Source: an uncultured SAR324 cluster bacterium (GTDB lineage: Bacteria > SAR324 > NAC60-12). From it: a stretch of 64,000 bases of DNA. Made by a program: the position numbers and the translations under genes. This document shows, in pieces, positions 1 to 10,005 of this stretch. Location: the NCBI GenBank assembly GCA_902575715.1, contig CACGSI010000001.1, positions 1 to 64,000 of the forward strand, read 5' to 3'. Position 1 is the first letter of the stretch; each line of letters starts with the position of its first letter. The notes under the pieces are model-generated. The model had not been told where the DNA came from. It did not search any database and was given only the letters and a program-made list of their open reading frames with translations.

Positions 1-1686
1 CCTCCGCCTAGAGACATGAGAATAGAAGAAGATTTCGTTGAAAAGGATCAAGTAAAAAAAACATATAACAAAGATTCATTGGATGTTAATTCTCCAAATA
101 GCAGTATTAAGTTTTCCCAACCACTTGAATCTATTACTAAGGTAGATTCTAGCTTACCATCTAAGGAAGTTTTAGTTGAAACACGTAATTATAGACTAAT
201 TATAGATACTCGAGGTGGTATTGGTAAAAAACTACAGTTAAAAAATTTTAACCATACCAAACCAAGACTTACTCTAAGTACTTGGTTTCCAGTATTGACA
301 GGATTTATTGGCCCAGACTTTAAGGATCAAGTTACTGAAGAAAACCTTGTCGAGATGTTTGGGAATCATTTGAAAGACGTACCTGCTTTTTCTCTGGAAT
401 TTGAAAATGACGCTAAGACTTCTGAAATGTTTAGTAATGCAGTATTTGCTACTAGTAAAGAAGAAATTTTGTTATCAGGGGAAGAAAAAGCTCTTTTAAT
501 TTTAACTTCTCCCATTTTAAATGGTTTTCAATTGATAAAGACTTTCGAGTTCTCTAATGATAATTATATTTTTGATTATAGAATACAGTTAATTAATAGA
601 TCAAATGAGGTACGTCCCATAGAAATTAATTTTCTTTTTGGTGAACAAAGACTTTCAGATAGTGATGGTGGTATTCAGCAATATGCTCATGAAGGACCTG
701 TTTTCTTTTATGATGAAAGTTTACAAACTTTAAATACAGAGGACATAGGAGATGGGATCCCTGTAACTCAAATGAAATGGTTGGGTCTAGAGGATCAATA
801 TTTTATAAGTGCTACTGCACCTTTAACAAATACAAAGAATGGCTTTTTTCGAGCAGATTTTTATCTGCCCAATTTGAGAGCGAATGTTCAAGTTGAAAAA
901 AAATTATCACCTTATTTTGGTGTCTCTTTACCAAAAACGAATTTACAACCTAATCTTTTGGTAGAATCAAATTTCAAAATGTATTACGGGCCTAAAGCTG
1001 ATGAAGAGTTAATAAAGTTTGGTAAAAAACTATTAGATTCCCATGACATGACTCTTGAAGTATTGGCATCACCATTACTTGATTTGTTGCGTATGATTTA
1101 TACCTATGTTGGAAATTATGGTGTGGCAATTATAATCTTAACAATTATTGTCAGAGTTTTCTTATTTCCTTTAACATTTAAAGGAATGAAGAGTATGAAG
1201 CGTATGCAGCAGTTGGCCCCAAGAATGAAGAAACTCCAAGAAAAGTATAAGAATAATAAAGAAAAGCTAAATAAAGAAATGATGGAGTTGTATCGGAGAA
1301 ATAAAGTTAATCCACTGGGGGGCTGCCTGCCAATGTTGTTGCAAATACCAGTTTTTTTTGCACTATATAGCGCTCTTTCAAGTGCAGTTGAATTAAGACA
1401 CGCTCCATTTATTTTTTGGCTTGGGGATTTGTCACAACCTGATGGTTTGGGTATTACGCCGATACTGATGGGACTTACTATGTACATCCAACAAAAAATG
1501 ACTCCTCAGACTGCGATGATGGACTCAACTCAAGCTAAGATAATGCAAATGCTTCCATTTATTTTTACTATCTTCACATTTACATTCCCCTCAGGACTTA
1601 CACTTTACTGGGTTACGAGTAATATTCTTTCCATTGGTCAGCAAAAAATAATAAATCGTATCAAAACACCTGAAATGCAAGACTAA
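1..1686 (+). CDS. yidC: Membrane protein insertase YidC (5' end outside window)
   Basis: YidC inserts and folds inner-membrane proteins, alone or with SecYEG. The reading frame is open to the left edge (codons from base 1), so the N-terminal membrane segment lies outside the window. What is visible is the acidic linker, the large periplasmic beta domain (about residues 55-330) and the conserved insertase core. The core shows the hydrophobic segment with its conserved arginine (IIVRVFLFPLTF), the positively charged cytoplasmic hairpin after it, the NPLGGCLPMLLQIPVFFALY segment, and the final FPSGLTLYWVTSN segment. The 561 visible residues fit the Gram-negative form. The usual neighbours rnpA, yidD and mnmE are not to its right; gltB follows after about 200 bases. 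Confidence 0.95.
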   Translation, partial: PPPRDMRIEEDFVEKDQVKKTYNKDSLDVNSPNSSIKFSQPLESITKVDSSLPSKEVLVETRNYRLIIDTRGGIGKKLQLKNFNHTKPRLTLSTWFPVLTGFIGPDFKDQVTEENLVEMFGNHLKDVPAFSLEFENDAKTSEMFSNAVFATSKEEILLSGEEKALLILTSPILNGFQLIKTFEFSNDNYIFDYRIQLINRSNEVRPIEINFLFGEQRLSDSDGGIQQYAHEGPVFFYDESLQTLNTEDIGDGIPVTQMKWLGLEDQYFISATAPLTNTKNGFFRADFYLPNLRANVQVEKKLSPYFGVSLPKTNLQPNLLVESNFKMYYGPKADEELIKFGKKLLDSHDMTLEVLASPLLDLLRMIYTYVGNYGVAIIILTIIVRVFLFPLTFKGMKSMKRMQQLAPRMKKLQEKYKNNKEKLNKEMMELYRRNKVNPLGGCLPMLLQIPVFFALYSALSSAVELRHAPFIFWLGDLSQPDGLGITPILMGLTMYIQQKMTPQTAMMDSTQAKIMQMLPFIFTIFTFTFPSGLTLYWVTSNILSIGQQKIINRIKTPEMQD

Positions 1687-1709
1687 AAGAGTTTTGATAC
1701 CTTTTACCT

Positions 1710-1749
1710 AAATCTTTTTTGTCATCGAAAATCGCTAATGACTTGATTT
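1710..1749 (+). other. Possible stem-loop after yidC
   Basis: Downstream of the yidC stop, AAATC pairs with GATTT and, inside it, GTCAT (1721-1725) pairs with ATGAC (1738-1742), with a small CGA/TCG helix within. The structure is interrupted and has no clean T-run, so it is only a weak candidate for a terminator or mRNA 3' structure. The remaining DNA up to gltB is AT-rich with no other element that I recognise, and gltB has no convincing ribosome binding site close to its ATG. Confidence 0.28.
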
Positions 1750-1892
1750 TTGGTATATTTTCTGTTTAATTTGATTTAAATTCAGAAGATTAACGACTTG
1801 AATAAATTATGAATTAAATCTACTTAGAATCATATTAAACCCAATATAAAAATAAATTGTTTTAAACACAGGAAATTAAATTTGTATTTTAA

Positions 1893-4800
1893 ATGAATTT
1901 TAAATACCCAAGAAAACAAGGACTCTATGACCCACAATTTGAACATGATGGGTGTGGTGTTGGATTTGTAGTTAATATTAAAAATAAAAAATCCTACTCA
2001 GTTATCAAAGAAGGACTTGATCTACTTTGCAATTTAAATCACAGAGGGGCTTTGGGAGCAGACCCAAACTCTGGGGATGGTTCTGGAATGATGATTCAGA
2101 TTCCGCATCAGTTTTTTTTAGAAGAATGCCTAAAAGAGGGATTCTATTTACCTGATGAGGGTGAGTATGGTGTTGCCTCAATTTTTCTTCCAAAGGATCC
2201 ATCTGCTAGAAGACATTGTGGAGAAGTGATAGAAAGTCATATCGTTGAAAAAGGTATGGATATACTTGGTTGGCGCGATGTTCCTCGAGATCTAAATTTT
2301 GTGGGTAAGCATGCTTTATCTTCAATGCCTGAGATGCGTCATTTGTTTATGGGATATCGTAGAATAGTAAATTACGATCAGGAAAAATTCGAAAGGAAAC
2401 TATACATTACGAGAAAGGCTATACGTACTTCTCTACAAGATGTAGATGATTTTATAATTTCAAGTATGTCCTCTAGAACCTTGGTATATAAGGGAATGTT
2501 AATTCCTAATCAAATGCAAAGTTTCTTCATCGATCTTTCAGATAAACGATTAAGTAGTGCGATGGCTCTTGTTCATACACGATTCCCTACTAATACTTTC
2601 CCAAGGTGGGATTTGGCTCAACCTTTTAGAAATTTAGCACACAATGGAGAAATAAATTCTCTAAGAGGTAACATTAATTGGATGAGAGGTAGAAGAGCTA
2701 CTTTAGAATCTAATTTTTATGAAGATATTAGTGAAATACAGCCAATCATTATACCCAGAGGTAGTGATTCTGCCTGTATGGATAACGTTTTTGAATTTCT
2801 TATTCAATCTGGATTTTCAGCCCCTCATGCTATGATGATGTTAGTTCCTGAAGCATGGGAAAATAATCCTGAAATGTCTAACGAAAAAAAAGCATTTTAT
2901 GAGTTTCACGATCATTTGATGGAACCATGGGATGGACCAGCATCTCTAATTTTTACGGACGGAGTTCAAATTGGAGCCACTCTTGATAGGAATGGCTTAC
3001 GTCCATCTCGTTATATAGTAACTCGAGATGATAAAGTTATAATGGGTTCTGAAGTTGGAGCGGTTAGAATAGATCCAAAAAATGTAAAATATAAAGGTCG
3101 ATTAAAGCCCGGAAAAATGTTTTTAGTCGATACTAAAATCGGAAGAATCATAGATGATACCGAAATAAAATCAAAAATTTGCACTGCAAATCCTTACTCC
3201 AAATGGATAAAAGAGAATGTATTAAAATTATCTGATTTGCCAAAATCATATGATGTACCTAAAAGTAATTTTGAAACTTTATTACTGCGTCAAAAAATTT
3301 TTGGTTATACTACCGAGGATTTGAATTTATTATTGACACCTATGATAATGAATGGAAATGAAGCTTCGGGTTCAATGGGAAATGATACACCTCTCGCTGT
3401 ATTGTCAGATAAACCGAGATTACTTTTTGATTATTTCAAGCAAATTTTTGCCCAAGTCAGTAATCCACCTGTTGATGCTATTAGAGAAGAGTTGGTAATG
3501 TCTTTAACAAGTAGGTTAGGCCCACAAAAAAATATACTAAGACCAGGTCCATCTCATGCTAGGATGCTTAAAATAGACCATCCAGTAATTGATAACGATC
3601 AGTTAGCTCAAATCAAAGCATTAAACGAGAAAGATTTTAAATCTGCGACTTTAAGCATTCTTTTCAAATTAAAAGAAGGTCCTGAAGCATTATCTAAAAC
3701 ACTTGAAAATCTTTGCAAACAAGCAGAAGTCGCTGTTAATAAGGGCTGTACATTTCTTGTTTTGAGTGACAGAGGCGTTGGAAAAGGTAAAGTCGCAATT
3801 CCTTCATTATTAGCAATTGCAGCGGTTCATCATTATTTAATTTTGAAACGTAAACGTCACAAAACAGGATTAATAATAGAAACAGGGGAAGCTAGAGAAA
3901 TTGCTCATTTTTGTTTACTTGTTAGTTTCGGTGCAGGTGCAATAAATCCATATCTGGCTTTTGAAACTTTTGAACAAATGATTAGGCAAGACGCTTTACT
4001 TAGTCACTTAACTTTTAAATTAGCTAAAGAAAATTACAGCAAGGCTATCAAAAAGGGTATGTTCAAAGTTTTTTCAAAAATGGGAATTTCAACAATTCAA
4101 AGTTACAGAGGTGCTCAAATTTTTGAGGCCATCGGGCTAGATGAAAATTTAGTGCAGGAGTATTTTTCTGGAACACCTTCAAGAATTAGTGGGATCGGAT
4201 TAAATGAAATTTCTATCGAAACAATTATGAGGTATGAAAATGCGATAATTGAGACCTCAGATACGAAAAAAATCCTACCAGGTGCAGGGAATTACCATTG
4301 GCGGAGGCATGGAGAATTTCATCAAATAAACCCAGTTATGACTAATATTCTTCAAGAAGCTGTTCGGACAAAGAATAAGGATGCTTATTTGGAGTTCTCT
4401 AAAATAGTTAATAATCAATCAAAAAATCTTTCAACTCCAAGGGATTTACTTGAATTTGTAAAAGTGGAGTCAGTTTTATTAGAAGAAGTTGAACCAGCCA
4501 GTGAGATTGTAAAAAGGTTCATTACGGGAGCTATGTCTTTTGGTTCAATTAGTAAAGAATCTCATGAAACACTAGCTATAGCAATGAATCGAATTGGAGC
4601 TAAAAGTAATAGCGGAGAAGGTGGTGAAGACTCGAGTCGATTTAAAAAACAGTCGAATGGTGATTTACTTTTGAGTAAGGTCAAGCAAGTTGCTTCTGGT
4701 CGTTTTGGTGTTACGATCAATTATCTAGTAAATTGTGATGAAATTCAAATAAAAGTTGCTCAGGGGGCGAAGCCTGGTGAAGGGGGACAGTTGCCCGGGA

Positions 4801-6392
4801 ATAAGGTGAGTAAAGAAATTGCAAAAGTCCGTAATTCAACTCCTGGTGTTACTTTGATTTCTCCACCGCCACATCATGATATTTATTCGATTGAAGATTT
4901 GGCTCAACTAATATTTGATTTGAAAAATGCAAATCATAAAGCGAAAATTAACGTCAAATTGGTATCTGAAGCTGGAGTTGGTACTATTGCCGCAGGTGTA
5001 GCAAAAGCTCATGCAGACATTATTACAATTTCAGGGCATGATGGAGGTACTGGAGCATCTCCGCTTACTTCAATAAAACATGCTGGCGTCCCATGGGAAT
5101 TTGGCCTGGCCGAGGCTCATCAAACGCTAATGTTGAATAACCTACGAGGAAGAGTTCGTTTGCAGACTGATGGTCAATTAAAAACTGGTAGAGATGTTGC
5201 TATAGCTACTTTGCTAGGAGCAGAAGAGTATGGTTTTGCAACGATGCCTTTAATCGCAATAGGATGTATTATGATGCGTAAATGTCATTTAAATACGTGT
5301 CCAGTTGGAATTGCGACACAAAATCCAGAACTACGTAGAAAGTTTGTAGGACAACCAGAAAATGTTATTAATTATTTCTTTTTTGTCGCAGAAGAAGTTA
5401 GACAAATAATGGCTAATCTAGGTATAAGAAAAATTGTAGAAATGGTAGGTCGTACTGATTTAATTGAGCAAAATAAAAATATTAAACACTGGAAAGCCAG
5501 TAAAGTTGATTTATCGTCTATCTTGTACAAAGTTGATTTAGGCGAAAAAGATACAACACATTGTACGCAGGAGCAGGATCATGGACTCGAAAATCAATTA
5601 GACCATAAAATTATCAAGTTATCAAAATCTGCTCTAGAAAATAAAGAAGTTGTAAATTTATGTTTGCCAATATTTAATGTAAATCGTTCAGTTGGAACTC
5701 TACTAAGTAGTAAAATAGCTGAAAAATATAATGAGGAGGGTTTGCCAGAAAATACAATTCGTTGTAAATTTGAAGGTTCAGCAGGGCAAAGTTTTGGAGC
5801 TTTTTTAGCTCGCGGTGTGACCCTTGAGTTAGAAGGTGACGCTAATGATTATACAGCTAAAGGTTTGAGTGGAGGTAGTGTAGTTATATACCCACCAAAA
5901 GAATCATTGTTTGCACCAGATCAAAATGTTTTAATTGGAAATACAGTTTTATACGGAGCAACTTCAGGCGAGGCATTTTTTTGCGGTATTGCCGGTGAAA
6001 GATTTGCCGTAAGAAATAGCGGAGCAATAGCAGTAGTAGAAGGAGTTGGAGATCACGGTTGTGAGTATATGACTGGTGGAAAGATAATTATTTTAGGGGA
6101 TACAGGTAAAAACTTTGCAGCTGGAATGAGCGGAGGAATAGCTTATGTTTTAAACGAAAAAAATAAATTTAAAATCAAATGTAATACTGAAATGGTTGAT
6201 TTGGAGGAATTACATGATAAAAAAGAAATTATTTGGCTAAGAAAATACATAGAGAAACATCATTTTTTAACTAGAAGTCCCAAAGCCAAAAAATTACTTT
6301 TAAATTGGGAAATTGAAGTAAATAAGTTTGTTAAGGTAATGCCTTATGAATACCGTGCAGTTCTAAATTCATTAAAAAATAAAGCAGCTTAA
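1893..6392 (+). CDS. gltB: Glutamate synthase (NADPH) large subunit
   Basis: Transfers the glutamine amide to 2-oxoglutarate; together with GltD it makes two glutamates using NADPH. At 1499 residues it is full length. The N-terminal class II amidotransferase domain begins at the catalytic Cys21 (HDGCGVGF), which implies removal of a 20-residue propeptide. The central domain is followed by the FMN/TIM-barrel synthase domain (about residues 840-1210). Cysteines of the 3Fe-4S cluster are visible at C1125, C1131 and C1136 (GCIMMRKCHLNTC). The C-terminal GXGXG beta-helix is rich in glycine repeats (GLSGGSVVIYPP, GMSGGIAYVL). gltD follows closely, so the two form an operon. Confidence 0.97.
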   Translation: MNFKYPRKQGLYDPQFEHDGCGVGFVVNIKNKKSYSVIKEGLDLLCNLNHRGALGADPNSGDGSGMMIQIPHQFFLEECLKEGFYLPDEGEYGVASIFLPKDPSARRHCGEVIESHIVEKGMDILGWRDVPRDLNFVGKHALSSMPEMRHLFMGYRRIVNYDQEKFERKLYITRKAIRTSLQDVDDFIISSMSSRTLVYKGMLIPNQMQSFFIDLSDKRLSSAMALVHTRFPTNTFPRWDLAQPFRNLAHNGEINSLRGNINWMRGRRATLESNFYEDISEIQPIIIPRGSDSACMDNVFEFLIQSGFSAPHAMMMLVPEAWENNPEMSNEKKAFYEFHDHLMEPWDGPASLIFTDGVQIGATLDRNGLRPSRYIVTRDDKVIMGSEVGAVRIDPKNVKYKGRLKPGKMFLVDTKIGRIIDDTEIKSKICTANPYSKWIKENVLKLSDLPKSYDVPKSNFETLLLRQKIFGYTTEDLNLLLTPMIMNGNEASGSMGNDTPLAVLSDKPRLLFDYFKQIFAQVSNPPVDAIREELVMSLTSRLGPQKNILRPGPSHARMLKIDHPVIDNDQLAQIKALNEKDFKSATLSILFKLKEGPEALSKTLENLCKQAEVAVNKGCTFLVLSDRGVGKGKVAIPSLLAIAAVHHYLILKRKRHKTGLIIETGEAREIAHFCLLVSFGAGAINPYLAFETFEQMIRQDALLSHLTFKLAKENYSKAIKKGMFKVFSKMGISTIQSYRGAQIFEAIGLDENLVQEYFSGTPSRISGIGLNEISIETIMRYENAIIETSDTKKILPGAGNYHWRRHGEFHQINPVMTNILQEAVRTKNKDAYLEFSKIVNNQSKNLSTPRDLLEFVKVESVLLEEVEPASEIVKRFITGAMSFGSISKESHETLAIAMNRIGAKSNSGEGGEDSSRFKKQSNGDLLLSKVKQVASGRFGVTINYLVNCDEIQIKVAQGAKPGEGGQLPGNKVSKEIAKVRNSTPGVTLISPPPHHDIYSIEDLAQLIFDLKNANHKAKINVKLVSEAGVGTIAAGVAKAHADIITISGHDGGTGASPLTSIKHAGVPWEFGLAEAHQTLMLNNLRGRVRLQTDGQLKTGRDVAIATLLGAEEYGFATMPLIAIGCIMMRKCHLNTCPVGIATQNPELRRKFVGQPENVINYFFFVAEEVRQIMANLGIRKIVEMVGRTDLIEQNKNIKHWKASKVDLSSILYKVDLGEKDTTHCTQEQDHGLENQLDHKIIKLSKSALENKEVVNLCLPIFNVNRSVGTLLSSKIAEKYNEEGLPENTIRCKFEGSAGQSFGAFLARGVTLELEGDANDYTAKGLSGGSVVIYPPKESLFAPDQNVLIGNTVLYGATSGEAFFCGIAGERFAVRNSGAIAVVEGVGDHGCEYMTGGKIIILGDTGKNFAAGMSGGIAYVLNEKNKFKIKCNTEMVDLEELHDKKEIIWLRKYIEKHHFLTRSPKAKKLLLNWEIEVNKFVKVMPYEYRAVLNSLKNKAA

Positions 6393-6417
6393 TAGTAACA
6401 ATAATAATTTGATACTG

Positions 6418-7938
6418 ATGGGAAAAGATACAGGATTTTTGGAATTTAAAAAACAACTTCCACCTCTTCGACCAATAAAAGAAAGAGTAAAAGATTTTCG
6501 TGAGTATGATACTTTTTCTTCTGATTCGGAGATAATGCAGCAGGCTTCAAGATGTATGGATTGTGGTGTACCTTTTTGTCATATGGGATGTCCTTTAGGA
6601 AATATGATTCCAGATTGGAATGATCTTGTCTATCGAGGTAACTGGCAAGAGGCGCTTGATTCATTACATAGTACAAATAATTTTCCAGAATTTACAGGAA
6701 GAATATGTCCTGCTCCATGTGAGGAAACATGTGTTTTAAATGAGCATTATACTCTAGAGCTCGAAGCTAAAAATAATAAAGTAAATTCCGTTACTATTGA
6801 AGAAATCGAAAAACATATTGTAGAAAAAGGATGGAATGATGGTTTAATAAAACCTATACCACCAAAAAAATTAACAAACAAAATGGTTGCAGTAGTCGGC
6901 TCTGGACCAGCTGGACTTGCTGCAGCGCAACAGTTGAGGAGATCAGGCCATTCAGTAACGCTTTTCGAAAAAGAAGATAGAGTTGGAGGATTATTAGTTT
7001 ACGGCATACCAGATTTTAAATTAGAAAAAAGCATTGTTTCGCGACGTGTTGAACAACTAAAATTAGAGGGAGTTGAATTTAAGACTGGTATAAATGTGGG
7101 CATCGATTTGCCAGTAGATCAGCTAAAGAAAAGTTTTGATGCGATTTTACTTACAACTGGAGCACAGCATCCAAGGAAACTTCAAGTTGAAGGAGCAGAT
7201 TTAGGAGGTATCTACTATGCTATGGACTATCTTCCTCAGCGGAATAGAGAAGTTGCAGGAGATTTAATACCAGAGCGAGAAAAAATTGATCCATTTAATA
7301 AGACAGCCATAATATTAGGAGGAGGATTCACAGCAGCTGATTGCTTAGGGAATCTTAACAGACAGGGAGTAAATGATATTGTTCATCAATTTGAGCTAAT
7401 AGATATGATTCCTCGTCCTACACCAGTCCATAAAGAAGTTAATCCAGATTGCCGATCTAATATTTTGACAGAAAAGGTGATTGATAATGGTAAAGGCCAA
7501 GTAGCTGCTTTGCAAGGAATAAATGTAAGATGGGTTATAGATGATAATGGTTATAAAAATTTTGAAAAGGAACATGGCTCTGAGTTTATTGTGGAAACAG
7601 ACATGGTATTTTTGGCATTAGGATATTTAGGTCCAAAAATCGAAGGATTACTTGAAGAATTAGGAGTTAAATTTAATATTACTGGAAAAAATAAACCATT
7701 CACAGCAAGTCAGATAAGAAATTTTTTAGTTAATAAACAACCAACTTTTGAAGTTTTGTCCGACGAAAATTTTATGACTACCGAGGAAGGTGTTTTTGTA
7801 GCTGGGGATGCAAACAGAGGTGCCTCAATTGTTGTTTGGGCAATTTGGGAAGGAAGAGAAGTTGCTCGTTGTATTGATAAATATTTAATGGGGACTTCAA
7901 ATCTTCCTTCAATCCCTCAGGCAGATGGACTTATTTAG
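6418..7938 (+). CDS. gltD: Glutamate synthase small subunit
   Basis: FAD- and NADPH-binding partner of GltB that passes electrons from NADPH to the large subunit. The N-terminal part has the cysteine-rich 4Fe-4S region (CMDCGVPFCHMGCPLGN, then CPAPCEETC). Two nucleotide-binding folds follow: VVGSGPAGLAAAQQLRRSG for FAD and IILGGGFTAADCLG for NADPH. The C-terminal EGVFVAGDANRGASIVVWA closes the FAD site. I chose the ATG at 6418 (MGKDTGFLEF) over an in-frame TTG nine bases upstream because family members begin at this Met-Gly. About 25 bases separate it from gltB, which supports one transcript. Confidence 0.95.
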   Translation: MGKDTGFLEFKKQLPPLRPIKERVKDFREYDTFSSDSEIMQQASRCMDCGVPFCHMGCPLGNMIPDWNDLVYRGNWQEALDSLHSTNNFPEFTGRICPAPCEETCVLNEHYTLELEAKNNKVNSVTIEEIEKHIVEKGWNDGLIKPIPPKKLTNKMVAVVGSGPAGLAAAQQLRRSGHSVTLFEKEDRVGGLLVYGIPDFKLEKSIVSRRVEQLKLEGVEFKTGINVGIDLPVDQLKKSFDAILLTTGAQHPRKLQVEGADLGGIYYAMDYLPQRNREVAGDLIPEREKIDPFNKTAIILGGGFTAADCLGNLNRQGVNDIVHQFELIDMIPRPTPVHKEVNPDCRSNILTEKVIDNGKGQVAALQGINVRWVIDDNGYKNFEKEHGSEFIVETDMVFLALGYLGPKIEGLLEELGVKFNITGKNKPFTASQIRNFLVNKQPTFEVLSDENFMTTEEGVFVAGDANRGASIVVWAIWEGREVARCIDKYLMGTSNLPSIPQADGLI

Positions 7939-7959
7939 ATTTTCAAAAAATTTTTAGAT

Positions 7960-8775
7960 GTGAGCAAAAACAGACTAATTTTTTTAGTTTTCTTTGTAAC
8001 GGTATTGGCGATAATTGTTAATGCACTTTTAAAGGAATTGAGTCGTAATAATAACTTATTAAAGTCTAGCATTAGTGGAATTATTATTTCTAATCCTGAG
8101 ATAAGTAAAGGAATCGTAAAGACTGACAACGCTTATATTTTACTTTTTGACCCAGAAAAACCTGAACTTATTGCGGCTAAAACAGTTAATCCATTTTTAC
8201 CTCCTCTTACATTTAGTATAGGACAGGAAGATTCTGAGAATCCTCTTAGTGGATCTTATCGTCTTCTAGTAATTACAGACAAAAATAGAAATGTTTATCT
8301 ACCTTCTATTGGAGAAGTCATAGGTCCATTGCTAAAACCTATAGCACTGGGAACTGAAGGGATTAAATATTATTTGGATAGGCCTTTCAAGAACTTACCG
8401 TCTGAACTTTTAATATCTTCTAACAACCTGCCAGAAACATCAATAAGTGGAACCGTCATAGTACCTTCTTTTTTTCTAAATAAATTAGAACTCACTGATA
8501 GATTAGTGATAATGCTTTTTGAAAAAGATAAAAGTCGGCCAGTAGCCATAAAAATTTTATCTAATTTTAATCCCCCTCAAAAATTTAGTATAGGTCAATC
8601 CAACTCAATGACAGGACAAATCTTGAAAGAGGGGTATTATCTCAGGATTTTAACAGATAAAAATAATCAGCCTTTTCAATCTTTTCCAGGAGAATTAATT
8701 GGAAGATCTAAGGAATTGATCCTTCTAGGAACTCATAATCTAGAATTTGAATTGGATCAGGAATATATAAGATAA
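7960..8775 (+). CDS. Membrane-anchored protein with two CcmI/CycH-like beta domains
   Basis: A 271-residue protein beginning at GTG, with one N-terminal membrane segment (about residues 5-24) and the rest likely periplasmic. The soluble part is an internal duplication. Residues ~38-143 and ~162-267 both run from ISG(I/T)(I/V)I, through a central FSIGQ, to an (L/I)TDKN(R/N) motif followed by GE(V/L)IG. This pattern resembles the C-terminal beta domain of the cytochrome c maturation protein CcmI (CycH), without its TPR part. The resemblance is my reading of motifs, not a search result. No ccm gene is nearby; it follows gltD after 21 bases and may be co-transcribed with it. A role in cytochrome c or heme handling is only a guess. 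Confidence 0.55.
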   Translation: MSKNRLIFLVFFVTVLAIIVNALLKELSRNNNLLKSSISGIIISNPEISKGIVKTDNAYILLFDPEKPELIAAKTVNPFLPPLTFSIGQEDSENPLSGSYRLLVITDKNRNVYLPSIGEVIGPLLKPIALGTEGIKYYLDRPFKNLPSELLISSNNLPETSISGTVIVPSFFLNKLELTDRLVIMLFEKDKSRPVAIKILSNFNPPQKFSIGQSNSMTGQILKEGYYLRILTDKNNQPFQSFPGELIGRSKELILLGTHNLEFELDQEYIR

Positions 8776-9095
8776 CATTTAGAAAAACATAAAAATTCTA
8801 ATATAATTTAGTTGAAATTGTATTGTAATTAACTTGTAAACAATTATTAATCTTCAGAAAACTAACAAACTTTTAGTTTCATCTTGAAATTTAGACCATA
8901 TGGGCATCTTACTAAAAAAAATTTTGAAGATAAATTTTTTTATTTCATAATGTTTTTTATATTTTAAAAATGTTCATATTACTTTTATTAACGTTATAAT
9001 TGCCATATAAAAAGTAGTTTTCTATTAAAGTTTTATTTTTTCAAACTTTTATTATTTTTATAATTTCTATAGTAATGAAAAATGAGGGTGCTTCC
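8776..9095. other. Intergenic region, very AT-rich
   Basis: About 320 bases between the CcmI-like gene and the convergent minus-strand gene. It is almost entirely A and T, with runs that could not be assigned to a gene in any frame. Only the hairpin at the right end, described separately, is recognisable. Confidence 0.5.
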
Positions 9096-9097
9096 CT
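9078..9097 (-). terminator. Possible intrinsic terminator of the arrestin-like gene
   Basis: Read on the minus strand, a short G/C hairpin (AGGG and CCCT arms, 5-base loop) overlaps the TAG stop and is followed after two bases by TTTTT. The stem is only four pairs, so strength is uncertain. Confidence 0.4.
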
Positions 9098-9854
9098 AAA
9101 AAATTACTTCGGGCCTAGCAGTGTTTAAGGCTTCGTTAATTTTTTCTCTCAAATACATTCTGTTTGGGAATCCCCCTATTTGGAGATAATTATCCTTAGA
9201 TATAGTTTGAAAAAATTCTCTATTTTTTTTGTTTATTTTCATTTGTTGGCCAGAACGACCAAGAGTTTTCATTTTGAAAGAATAATTTATTACAAAATTT
9301 TCATTTTTGATTTTTAGGAGACAAGTAACCGATTCCAAATTCGGGAATTCTCTAGACTCAGGTGGCAATAGCTTGACTTCTACGAAGTCGTGCTTCCTTT
9401 TTTGATGTTTTTCCAAAAAACGAAATTGTGTAGTGAAGGTTTGTAAAAAATTCTGCAATATAGGATGAATTTTAATTTTTAAATCAAGCATACCTCCTCT
9501 AGAAAAAACATCCTCACCCCCAAAAAGTAAATATAATCCACCTTTATTATCTGTTATGGGACAATCAGTTCCTAGATTTATGTTCCAATTGAAAGATTCA
9601 AAATTTTTAGATTGAATTGAAAGGTTTTCACACAAAATTATTTTTTCTATAACTTCCCATGTGATTTTTTTTTTCTCTTTAATTGGTTTTTTTAGGCCAT
9701 GGGCAAGCACTATATTAATTGAATTTAGAGTAATATCAGTTTCATTTACGTTCTTTGTGGTAAGTGTACCTGTTATATAACCCCCTTGGTTCCAATTTTC
9801 ACCATTAATTTCAAGTTGGTATTCGATCCCTTTTTCAAAAAAAATACTTCTCAT
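9096..9854 (-). CDS. Hypothetical protein, possible arrestin/Spo0M-like fold
   Basis: 252 residues with no signal peptide or membrane segment. The N-terminal half looks like a beta-sandwich: a start of the type FFEKGIEYQLEINGENWNQG, then GGYITGTLTT, resembles the opening of Spo0M/arrestin-like proteins (a ligand sandwich with a G-x-V-x-G-x-V strand). The C-terminal half is lysine-rich and ends in a stretch with no assigned motif. It stands alone between an intergenic gap and tmk, which lies on the same strand upstream. The fold call is an inference from pattern; the function is unknown. Confidence 0.5.
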   Translation of the reverse strand: MRSIFFEKGIEYQLEINGENWNQGGYITGTLTTKNVNETDITLNSINIVLAHGLKKPIKEKKKITWEVIEKIILCENLSIQSKNFESFNWNINLGTDCPITDNKGGLYLLFGGEDVFSRGGMLDLKIKIHPILQNFLQTFTTQFRFLEKHQKRKHDFVEVKLLPPESREFPNLESVTCLLKIKNENFVINYSFKMKTLGRSGQQMKINKKNREFFQTISKDNYLQIGGFPNRMYLREKINEALNTARPEVIF

Positions 9855-9981
9855 GCTATGAATGTTTTTAAAATTAAAATTCCCTTTAGTTCAAGAAAAA
9901 TTGTTAACAAATTATTTTAAATGTAAACCTAGACATAAATTTTGATTTAGAAATAGTTTAAAATTTTAAGATAAATAGAGC

Positions 9982-10005
9982 AAAAAATGAATATATTAAT
10001 TCATT
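9982..10005 (-). terminator. Weak terminator-like hairpin at the end of tmk
   Basis: On the minus strand the 7-base arms AATGAAT and ATTCATT enclose the tmk stop codon in the loop and are followed by TTTT. The stem holds only one G-C pair, so this may be chance in AT-rich DNA. Confidence 0.28.
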
